Assembly: GCA_910585655.1 (NCBI GenBank)
Contig: CAJUFW010000009.1
Coordinates: forward strand, 3,522 to 8,900
Source of the DNA: an uncultured Lachnospiraceae bacterium
Lineage (GTDB): Bacteria > Bacillota_A > Clostridia > Lachnospirales > Lachnospiraceae
Length of the DNA: 5,379 nt
Reading direction: 5' to 3'
Made by a program: the position numbers and the translations under genes. Shown piece by piece: positions 1 through 5,379 of this stretch (positions are counted from its first letter, which is position 1; every line of letters begins with the position of its first letter). Below the pieces are notes generated by a model that worked only from the letters and a program-made list of their open reading frames with translations, did no database searches and was not told where the DNA came from.

Positions 1-857
1 TGGCAGCTCAGATGATTCCTACTTATCCGTATGTGTCGGAGGAGTTTGTAAAATTTATCCGTCGGTGTGAAGAAACTTATGGAATAAGACCCGTCTGCTA
101 TGCTGCCAACATGGATCGGGGTTTACGGAAAGACCGTGATTTGACAGAGGATGAGATGGTGGCGCGTGCGATTACAGATATTATCTCTGCCAATAAGTTA
201 GGCTGTACGGTAATGCGGGAACAGTATTTACTTTCACCAAAGGGGCTGGCAAGACTGGCTCCTTATGCAGAAGCCTATAACGTAAGAGTAGGAATTGAAA
301 TTCATAACCCGGAAAGCCCGATTACTCCGGCAGTCTTAGAGTATGTGGAGGCGATAGAACAGACGGGCAGTCGTTATCTGGGTCTGATACCAGACTTTGG
401 CTGCTTTGCCACAAAGCCGAACAAGCCGCATTGGGATCGGGCGTTGGCAGGAGGAGCGACGGTGGAGCAGTTAGAACGTTGTGCCAAGCTTCGCTATGAA
501 AATGTACCGATGGAAGAGGCAATGCGGCAGATAGCTCCGGAAGGAAAAAAATGCCCGGCTCTTTTCACTGCCTTAAACGGGATGTATGGCTTTGTGCAGT
601 TTCGGAAAAGCTGCAAGGAAGAGTTAGAAGGATTAAAACGGATTATGTCGTATTGTTTTGAAATGCACGGCAAGTGCCACTATGTCAGCAAAGAGCTAAA
701 GGAAGCTTCGATTCCTTATGAGGAGATTATTCCGGTAATTGCCGCATCCGATTTTGAAGGCTTTATCATGACAGAGTTTGAGGATGAGGGAGGCTACGAT
801 GCGATAGAACAGACCACACGTCATGTGGCGATGGTAAAAAGGTTATTGGAAGGATAG
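1..857 (+). CDS. Sugar phosphate isomerase/epimerase-like TIM-barrel protein, 5' end missing
   Basis: The reading frame is open to the left edge (first full codon at base 3), so the Met at base 12 is probably internal and the first beta-strands lie outside the window. Counting from that Met, 281 residues are visible. The family (AP_endonuc_2 / xylose-isomerase-like barrels) binds a divalent metal through Glu, Asp, His and Glu. Matching residues are E96 in GIEIHNP (base 297), D128 in LIPDFG (393), H219 in EMHGK (666) and E255 in MTEFEDEG (774), so the metal site looks intact. SIPYEEII near the C terminus is also typical. The protein has no signal peptide in the visible part and is presumably cytoplasmic. 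Its exact substrate cannot be read from sequence. Family members include sugar epimerases and isomerases, inositol-catabolism enzymes and the catalytic subunit of bacterial C-glycoside deglycosidases. It is the first visible gene of an operon with the regulator that follows. Fold assignment is solid; the reaction is open. Confidence 0.85.
   Translation, partial: AAQMIPTYPYVSEEFVKFIRRCEETYGIRPVCYAANMDRGLRKDRDLTEDEMVARAITDIISANKLGCTVMREQYLLSPKGLARLAPYAEAYNVRVGIEIHNPESPITPAVLEYVEAIEQTGSRYLGLIPDFGCFATKPNKPHWDRALAGGATVEQLERCAKLRYENVPMEEAMRQIAPEGKKCPALFTALNGMYGFVQFRKSCKEELEGLKRIMSYCFEMHGKCHYVSKELKEASIPYEEIIPVIAASDFEGFIMTEFEDEGGYDAIEQTTRHVAMVKRLLEG
848..853 (+). promoter_or_regulatory. Ribosome binding site of the AraC-GH39 gene, inside the end of gene 1
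   Basis: GGAAGG at 848-853 lies 9 bases before the ATG at 863 and overlaps the last codons of the upstream gene, which stops at 855-857. A second GG directly touches the ATG and is too close to serve. The placement supports 863 as the start and suggests that ribosomes finishing gene 1 re-initiate on gene 2. Confidence 0.65.
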
Positions 858-862
858 AAAGG

Positions 863-3280
863 ATGGAGCATAGATTGAGAGGAATCCAGCCAAGAATCCA
901 GGTATTCTATAAAGCGGAGGGACAAGAAGAGGTTCATCAGGACATCGAATTGCTGTATTTGCTGGTAGGAAGTCTGGAAGTTTCCTTTGGGGAACAGAAG
1001 ACGACATTGGCACCAGAAGATGTATTGGTGATAAATGCCAACCAGAGTCATAGGTTAAAAGGAAGCGAGGACGTGTTGTATGTATGCGTACCGATTCCTT
1101 ATCAGATTCTCAGCCAGACCTTGGAGAGCCGAAGGATTTTGTTTTGGTGCGATTCAACCAGAGAGCAGGGCGGGCAGTATGAAAAGCTTCGGGAATTACT
1201 AAGAAAGCTGCTGCGCCAATATCTGGAAGCAAGAGATTTTCACTATCATGCTTTGTATTTCCAGCTATTAGACAGTTTGGTGAAATATTTTTTGGTACGG
1301 GCGGCTGATCGGGAGGTAACGGAAAAGGAAGGGCAATTTGAAGAGCGGATTTCGCAAATCAATCGTTATATCCAGGATAATTATGACCAGCCAATCAGTC
1401 TTAAAGAGCTTTCAGAGCAGCTTTATCTTTCCCATGGCTATCTTTCCCGCTTTTTTAAACAACAATATGGTATGAGCTTTGCGGAATATCTGACGCAGCT
1501 TCGCCTCCATGCAGCAATGGATGAACTAAAGTATACTGATTTTCCAATTACTAGGATTGCTCTGGAAAATGGTTTTGCCAACGTAGCAGTATTTAATAAA
1601 GCCTTTAAAAAAGCATACGGAAATACCCCGGCAGCGATGAGAAGGAATTGGAAAAGGGAACAGTATGAGAATACCAAACATGGAGGTGCGGATCAGACTG
1701 ACAGAAATGGTTTGGGAAACGCCCAGATAGAAGAACGGCTGCAGAAGTATCTATCTCCAAAGCGGGAGGAGGAGACGGAGGAGGAGAGAAACCGGGAGCA
1801 AGCGCTTTGGAAGGCAGAAGCAAAGGAACAGCTTTGGGAAGGATGGGGCAGGACAATCAATATCGGTTCGGCTTCTATGCTTTTAAAGTCCGATATACAA
1901 GAGCATGTCATGTTACTCAAAGAAGCTCTTGGATTCCGATATGTCCGTTTTTGGAATGTGTTTTCCAAAGAACTTTTGTTAGATGTGAGGGAGACTTATA
2001 ATTTTGGCAGGCTTGATTTTATTTTAGACTTTTTACTGCGTCAAGGGTTAAAGCCTCATATTGAACTGGGAATGAAGCCATTTCAGTTTTTCCATAATGT
2101 ACAGCATATGCTAAGGGAGGAAGAGCAGGCAGGTTTTGTGGAGATAAAAGAGTGGGAGCCGCGTCTGCAGGCAATGATGCGCCACCTGGTACGAAGGTAC
2201 GGCAGAAAAGAGCTGTCCGCCTGGCGGATGGAGGTTTGGTTTACGGAAAGCAAATGGGGGCAGAAAGGCGCAGCAGAAGAGTATTATGAATTGTTTGAGA
2301 AAACCTATCGGATTGTTAAGCACTATTGCGAGGATATGGAAGTAGGAGGATGCGGTTTACGCTTGGATTTAAGCGAGGACTTCCGTTTGGATTTTTTACA
2401 AGGCTGGGGAAAAAGGGAGTGTCTGCCGGATTATCTGTCTATTAGCTATTTTGCTTATGAACGTGGGGAAATCGAAGAGGATTGTTATTCCAGAAGGAGC
2501 CTGGATGAGAGATGTCTGCTGCATCGTGTCCAGAGGGTCAAAGAGCTGGTAGCGGAGACTGGTTTGAAGAACACCAAACTTTATATGTCGGAGTGGAATT
2601 TGACTGTCTCTGCCCGCAACTTTATCAACGATACTTGCTTTAAAGGAGCTTACGTAATAAAAAATGTTCTCGACTTATATGGGGAAATTGAGGACATGGG
2701 ATTTTTTTTAGGAAGCGACCGGGTGTCCGAATACTACGATTCCAGACCTATGCTCTATGGCGGAACCGGGCTTTTTTCAAAGGATGGGATTTTAAAGCCA
2801 GCGGGCTTTGCCTTTGAATTTTTAAATCGGTTATATCCGTATTTTATCGGGAAAGGAGAGCATTATCTGATTTCGACGGATCAGCATGGAACTTATGGAA
2901 TCGTTTGTCACAATCAGAGAAAGCTGGGATATCACTATTATTTGACAAAAGAGGATGAAATAGCAAAAGAGCATATGAAGGATTACTTTGAGGATCGGGA
3001 AAGCCTGGAATTGGATCTGGCACTGTCCGGAGTAGAGAACGGAACCTATCAAATTAAAATTTACCGAATAAACGAGCAGAATGGAAGCGTATTTGACCTT
3101 TGGCGGGAAATGGATTTTGAAAAGGAGCTTTCTAGGAACGATATCAAGTATTTCAGGCGGATGTGCGAGCCGAAGCTAGTGATACAAAAGCAGGAGGCTG
3201 GTGACGGGACATTAAAACTGTATCTGCGGCTACATGCCGATGAAATTGCATTTGTAAAGCTGCGGTTGCTGGAGGAGTAG
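863..3280 (+). CDS. AraC-family regulator fused to a GH39-like (beta-xylosidase-type) domain
   Basis: This is a cytoplasmic 805-residue fusion without signal peptide. Residues 1-85 form a cupin-like sensor (H25, then ELLYLLVGSLEVSF and a later NANQSHRL). Residues 161-262 are an AraC DNA-binding domain with two helix-turn-helix units, near 178-200 (ISLKELSEQLYLSHGYLSRF) and 228-250 (ITRIALENGFANVAVFNKAF), ending in the usual YGNTPAAMR. Residues 265-330 are a highly charged, probably helical linker. From 331 (INIGSASMLL) to about 655 runs a GH39-type barrel with IELG at 400-403 and the nucleophile motif SEWN (E577). Residues 660-805 look like the GH39 beta-sandwich (GSVFDLW at 741-747, CEPKL at 768-772). 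The acid/base motif WNEP is replaced by WFTE (459-462), the usual RxHG by RFWN (362-365), and the usual His-x-Tyr by SYF (528-530). I therefore infer a sugar-sensing domain with weak or no hydrolase activity. Likely role: local transcription control in response to a glycoside. The fusion architecture itself is known in Firmicutes. Confidence 0.9.
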   Translation: MEHRLRGIQPRIQVFYKAEGQEEVHQDIELLYLLVGSLEVSFGEQKTTLAPEDVLVINANQSHRLKGSEDVLYVCVPIPYQILSQTLESRRILFWCDSTREQGGQYEKLRELLRKLLRQYLEARDFHYHALYFQLLDSLVKYFLVRAADREVTEKEGQFEERISQINRYIQDNYDQPISLKELSEQLYLSHGYLSRFFKQQYGMSFAEYLTQLRLHAAMDELKYTDFPITRIALENGFANVAVFNKAFKKAYGNTPAAMRRNWKREQYENTKHGGADQTDRNGLGNAQIEERLQKYLSPKREEETEEERNREQALWKAEAKEQLWEGWGRTINIGSASMLLKSDIQEHVMLLKEALGFRYVRFWNVFSKELLLDVRETYNFGRLDFILDFLLRQGLKPHIELGMKPFQFFHNVQHMLREEEQAGFVEIKEWEPRLQAMMRHLVRRYGRKELSAWRMEVWFTESKWGQKGAAEEYYELFEKTYRIVKHYCEDMEVGGCGLRLDLSEDFRLDFLQGWGKRECLPDYLSISYFAYERGEIEEDCYSRRSLDERCLLHRVQRVKELVAETGLKNTKLYMSEWNLTVSARNFINDTCFKGAYVIKNVLDLYGEIEDMGFFLGSDRVSEYYDSRPMLYGGTGLFSKDGILKPAGFAFEFLNRLYPYFIGKGEHYLISTDQHGTYGIVCHNQRKLGYHYYLTKEDEIAKEHMKDYFEDRESLELDLALSGVENGTYQIKIYRINEQNGSVFDLWREMDFEKELSRNDIKYFRRMCEPKLVIQKQEAGDGTLKLYLRLHADEIAFVKLRLLEE

Positions 3281-3295
3281 GCAGGAAAGGTCAAA

Positions 3296-3325
3296 TATAA
3301 AAATAAGATATGATATCTTTTTATA
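3296..3325. repeat. AT-rich inverted repeat after the regulator gene
   Basis: AAGATAT (3305-3311) and ATATCTT (3313-3319) are perfect reverse complements around one base. TATAAAAA (3296-3303) and TTTTTATA (3318-3325) form an alternative outer pairing of 8 bases. It could be an operator dyad, or a weak intrinsic terminator on the + strand, because the right arm runs into TTTTT at 3318-3322. The stem has almost no GC, so termination would be poor. It starts 15 bases after the stop codon at 3278-3280. Confidence 0.4.
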
Positions 3326-3341
3326 AAGATAAAGCAAAAGA

Positions 3342-3355
3342 GGTCAGAAATGACC
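3342..3355 (+). other. Small perfect hairpin with a GAAA tetraloop
   Basis: GGTCA (3342-3346) and TGACC (3351-3355) pair perfectly around GAAA, a stable GNRA loop if transcribed. No T-run follows, so it is not an intrinsic terminator. As DNA it is a short dyad that could bind a regulator, and AGGTCA also occurs at 3288-3293. It lies upstream of the -10-like box, so it would be in the transcript only if read-through from the regulator gene occurs. Confidence 0.35.
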
Positions 3356-3405
3356 ATACCAGGGACAAAAAAAGGCAGACAGAAAGGAAGTCGCCCAAAA
3401 ACTAC

Positions 3406-3411
3406 TATGAT
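3406..3411 (+). promoter_or_regulatory. Candidate -10 box for the solute-binding protein gene
   Basis: TATGAT matches 5 of 6 positions of the sigma-A -10 consensus and lies 56 bases before the ATG at 3468. At 16 to 18 bases upstream I see only purine-rich sequence around AAAGGA (3383-3388), with no recognisable TTGACA. A promoter with a poor -35 is what one expects for an activator-dependent gene, which fits the AraC-type protein encoded just upstream. This is inference from spacing and consensus only. Confidence 0.35.
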
Positions 3412-3451
3412 AAAATAGAAGAGTAAACAAAGGAAACAGCCTAGCGCTGGA

Positions 3452-3457
3452 AGGAGG
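3452..3457 (+). promoter_or_regulatory. Strong Shine-Dalgarno of the solute-binding protein gene
   Basis: AGGAGG at 3452-3457, within GGAAGGAGGAGA, sits 10 bases before the ATG at 3468. It fixes the start codon and predicts high expression, as usual for an abundant lipoprotein receptor. Confidence 0.8.
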
Positions 3458-3467
3458 AGAAGAAAAC

Positions 3468-5147
3468 ATGAAGCAAAAACAAAGTCACCACAAAAAACGG
3501 AATATTCGGGGTATGATCGCCAGTCTGCTGATTTGTCTGCTGCTGTTTTCAGCCTGTGGGAATAAAGAGCAGGCAGCGGATAACAAAGAAACAGGAAAGC
3601 AGGAAACCGAAAATAAGACGCCGGATAAGGGAACGGAAAATGAAACGGATACGAATACAGTCACAGAGGACAGCAAGTATACGTTTCCACTGGCAGAAAA
3701 GCAAGAACTGTCGATGTGGCTTGTCTGGAGCAACAGCTATGTAGAAGATCCCAACGATCTGCTCGCCATTCAAAAAATTGAGGAAAATACGAATGTCCAT
3801 GTCAACTGGACGGTCGTTTCGATGAATGAGCAGTCAGAAAAATTTGGTCTGATGCTGGCTTCCGGTGATTATCCAGAGATTATTTATAACGCTAGCTTAT
3901 ATCCGAATGGTATGGCAAAGGGAGTAGAGGATAGTGTTTACCTGGATTTGACAGAATGGGTGTCAGATTATATGCCTCATTATGATGCGATCCGCAGAAG
4001 TGATGAAAAGGTATATAAAGACTCTGTAACCGACGAGGGAAAAACCATTGCTATTTATGTCTTGGCTTGTGATGATGATGGAATCCGTGCCGAACCGACC
4101 TTTGCCGGTTTTCTGGTGAGACAGGATTGGCTTGATGAGATGGAGATGCCGCTTCCGGTGACAATGGAGGATTGGCATGTGATGCTAAAGGGCTTTAAGG
4201 ATAACTACCGTTGCGAAGGGCCACACTTGATGTTTAAGGATGGGATGGATTTCATTACAGCATATGGTATTCAGGAGGAATTTTACCAGGAAAACGGCGT
4301 TATAAAATATGGACCTCTGGAAGAGGGCTATAGACAGTACCTGGAAGAAATGAATCAATGGTATAAAGAAGGACTGCTTGATCCGAATTTCTTATCCAGC
4401 TCTTTGTTCTGGCCAAGTGCAGAAGAGACCGCTACGAACCGTGGTGGTTCCAGCCGGGGGATTTGGGGAGAATCGGCAGACAACTTTGTGCAAAGAGGAA
4501 CGGCAAAAGATCCGAATTTTTGGTTGTCCGCCGTGGTAAGCCCTGTACAAAAGGAAGGAGAATCCTCTCAGCTTCGCACGGCTCTGGACAGCCAGATTGT
4601 CAAAACGCCACTTGCTCTTACAAAAAACTGTAAAAATCCGGAATTGGCGCTTTCCTGGCTGGATTACTGGTATACCGAGGAATGTATGATGCTTTCCAGC
4701 TATGGAATCGAAGGGGAAACCTATACTCTGGATGCAGACGGCAAGGTAAAGATGACGGATCTGATTATGAACAATCCAGATGGATATTCGCCAGGAGACG
4801 CATTAGGATTTTATACGTTAGCGATTGCCGATTTTGGGCTTTACAACTGGAAGAAGATGGATGTGGCGGCTGATGCGTCTATGCTCGATGCCAGAGTGAC
4901 CTGGGACACTATGTCCAGAGACCTTGTAATTCCGGCAAGCGTCACCATGACCGCAGAAGAAGCCTACCGCTATGCGGACACCTATACCGCCATTCAGACT
5001 CTGGTACAGGAAATGAGCTTGAAATACATCATCGGTCAGGAATCCTTTGACGGCTATGACAAGTTCCAGAAAAAGATTTTAGAATATGGAATAGAAGACT
5101 GTATTGCCCTCTGGCAAGCCGCTCTTGACCGCTACAACAATAGATAA
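3468..5147 (+). CDS. Extracellular sugar-binding lipoprotein of an ABC importer (LplA/YtcQ-like)
   Basis: This 559-residue protein begins with a basic stretch (KQKQSHHKKRNIR), a hydrophobic segment (about 16-29) and a lipobox LFSACG with the lipidated Cys at residue 30 (bases 3555-3557). It is therefore exported and anchored to the outer face of the membrane. Residues 31-70 are a flexible Lys/Glu/Thr/Asn/Asp-rich linker. The rest resembles large family 1 solute-binding proteins for oligosaccharides: RQDWLDEMEMPLPVTMEDW (218-236), YLEEMNQWYKEGLLDPNF (291-308), NPELALSWLDYW (390-401), YGIEG (412-416) and the C-terminal WQAALDRY (549-556), a close variant of the family's usual Q-A-x-D-R-Y ending. 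Full length for the family, with no break seen. The ligand cannot be predicted; the neighbouring GH39-like regulator hints at a xylose-type or other plant glycoside. The LplB/LplC-type permeases that normally accompany it are not in the window. The strong ribosome binding site and a separate upstream region suggest its own regulated promoter. Confidence 0.92.
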   Translation: MKQKQSHHKKRNIRGMIASLLICLLLFSACGNKEQAADNKETGKQETENKTPDKGTENETDTNTVTEDSKYTFPLAEKQELSMWLVWSNSYVEDPNDLLAIQKIEENTNVHVNWTVVSMNEQSEKFGLMLASGDYPEIIYNASLYPNGMAKGVEDSVYLDLTEWVSDYMPHYDAIRRSDEKVYKDSVTDEGKTIAIYVLACDDDGIRAEPTFAGFLVRQDWLDEMEMPLPVTMEDWHVMLKGFKDNYRCEGPHLMFKDGMDFITAYGIQEEFYQENGVIKYGPLEEGYRQYLEEMNQWYKEGLLDPNFLSSSLFWPSAEETATNRGGSSRGIWGESADNFVQRGTAKDPNFWLSAVVSPVQKEGESSQLRTALDSQIVKTPLALTKNCKNPELALSWLDYWYTEECMMLSSYGIEGETYTLDADGKVKMTDLIMNNPDGYSPGDALGFYTLAIADFGLYNWKKMDVAADASMLDARVTWDTMSRDLVIPASVTMTAEEAYRYADTYTAIQTLVQEMSLKYIIGQESFDGYDKFQKKILEYGIEDCIALWQAALDRYNNR

Positions 5148-5163
5148 AAACAGCAACAGCAAT

Positions 5164-5226
5164 AGCATCGGAATGGAAATACCCCTGGGAGAAATTACTG
5201 ACGCGCCCGAAGGGCATGGTTTTATA
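5164..5226. repeat. Direct repeat, copy A (63 bases)
   Basis: Bases 5164-5226 recur at 5317-5379 with one mismatch (G at 5171 against A at 5324). The last 55 bases (5172-5226) are identical. The repeat holds AAATACCCCTGGGAGAAATT (5177-5196) and a small stem GCCC-GAA-GGGC (5205-5215). It starts 16 bases after the stop codon of the lipoprotein gene and has no coding capacity that I can see. I do not recognise a named element. Confidence 0.9.
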
Positions 5227-5260
5227 GCGGCAGGAATTTTCTCCCCAGTTAAGGGGTATT
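5178..5260. repeat. Imperfect inverted repeat enclosing a GCCC-GAA-GGGC stem
   Basis: AATACCCC (5178-5185) is the exact reverse complement of GGGGTATT (5253-5260). Further in, TGGGAGAAATT (5186-5196) pairs with AATTTTCTCCCCA (5235-5247) if single bases bulge out and TTAA-type bases around 5248-5252 remain unpaired. The middle carries a second stem (5205-5208 with 5212-5215). The whole could fold as one branched hairpin of about 83 bases. No T-run follows on the + strand, so it is not a standard intrinsic terminator, though it could protect the 3' end of the lipoprotein transcript. Confidence 0.65.
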
Positions 5261-5269
5261 GAAATGGAG

Positions 5270-5309
5270 ATGCGGAACTTAAATAAAAAATGCGGAACTT
5301 AAATAAAAG
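5270..5309. repeat. Tandem duplication of a 20-base unit
   Basis: Two adjacent 20-base units, 5270-5289 and 5290-5309, differ only in their last base (A against G). Each contains ATGCGGAACTTAAATAAAA. The unit lies between the two long direct repeats. The two ATGs in it open no useful reading frame and no ribosome binding site precedes them. Confidence 0.9.
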
Positions 5310-5316
5310 CTAAAAC

Positions 5317-5379
5317 AGCATCGAAATGGAAATACCCCTGGGAGAAATTACTGACGCGCCCGAAGGGCATGGTTTTATA
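5317..5379. repeat. Direct repeat, copy B, ending at the window edge
   Basis: This is the second copy of 5164-5226, offset by 153 bases, with one mismatch at 5324. Identity is perfect from 5325 to the last base of the window. Whether the matching right arm of the inverted repeat (as at 5235-5260) follows cannot be seen. If it does, the region is a tandem array with a 153-base period. Together with copy A it fills most of the 232 bases after the lipoprotein gene, where I see no gene. Confidence 0.9.

Noticed and set aside
1438..1968. Overlapping minus-strand open frames inside the regulator gene
   Set aside because: They lack ribosome binding sites and recognisable domains and lie opposite a well-supported gene in conserved AraC and linker coding sequence; they are shadows.
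2237..2251. A frameshift or sequencing error explaining WFTE in place of WNEP
   Set aside because: The frame is uninterrupted on both sides, neighbouring family motifs stay in frame, and two other active-site positions are changed too, so true divergence is the better explanation.
3437..3449. Hairpin CAGC-CTAGC-GCTG just before the ribosome binding site, as a translational switch
   Set aside because: The stem is only 4 pairs and does not cover AGGAGG at 3452-3457; it is likely chance.
3549..3800. Open frames on both strands across the start of the lipoprotein gene
   Set aside because: They arise from the low-complexity linker coding sequence and have no start signals of their own.
5178..5260. 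Intrinsic terminator of the lipoprotein gene
   Set aside because: The arms pair, but neither the + strand nor the - strand shows a T-run directly after the stem, so I list it as an inverted repeat only.
5164..5379. CRISPR-like array (two repeats with a gap between)
   Set aside because: Only two copies are visible, the 63-base repeat is too long, and the 90-base gap is too long and itself contains the other arm of an inverted repeat and a tandem duplication.

Overview
The window reads as a fragment of a carbohydrate-utilisation locus from a low-to-mid GC Firmicute, most likely a gut-type Clostridium relative of the Lachnospiraceae kind. The grounds are strong AGGAGG-type ribosome binding sites, a lipoprotein sugar-binding protein of the LplA/YtcQ kind, and an AraC-type regulator fused to a GH39-like glycosidase domain, an architecture I associate with such bacteria. 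This placement is inference; there is no rRNA or marker gene here.

Layout, all genes on the + strand. (1) 1-857: the 3' part of a TIM-barrel sugar isomerase/epimerase-like enzyme whose beginning lies outside the window. (2) 863-3280: an 805-residue protein with an N-terminal cupin sensor, a double helix-turn-helix AraC DNA-binding domain, a charged linker and a C-terminal GH39-like barrel plus beta-sandwich. It starts 5 bases after gene 1 stops, with its Shine-Dalgarno inside the end of gene 1, so the two are co-transcribed and probably translationally coupled. (3) 3281-3467: a 187-base intergenic region with an AT-rich dyad, a small GNRA-loop hairpin, a -10-like box without a good -35, and a strong ribosome binding site. 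(4) 3468-5147: a 559-residue extracellular solute-binding lipoprotein. (5) 5148-5379: non-coding DNA with a long direct repeat, an imperfect inverted repeat and a 20-base tandem duplication.

Working model: the lipoprotein captures an oligosaccharide or glycoside for an ABC importer whose permeases are not in the window. The isomerase-like enzyme acts on the imported sugar or glycoside in the cytoplasm. The AraC-GH39 protein senses a sugar ligand and controls the locus, plausibly acting on the promoter before the solute-binding gene.

Two points stand out. First, the GH39-like domain keeps the usual nucleophile motif (SEWN) but appears to have lost the acid/base Glu and two active-site His residues, so it looks like a sugar-sensing pseudo-glycosidase. 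Second, the window ends exactly at the end of a 55-base perfect repeat of an internal sequence, the signature expected where a k=55 de Bruijn assembly stops, so the right edge is probably an assembly break inside a repeat array and not a biological boundary. I found no clear evidence of a wholly new defence or mobile system.
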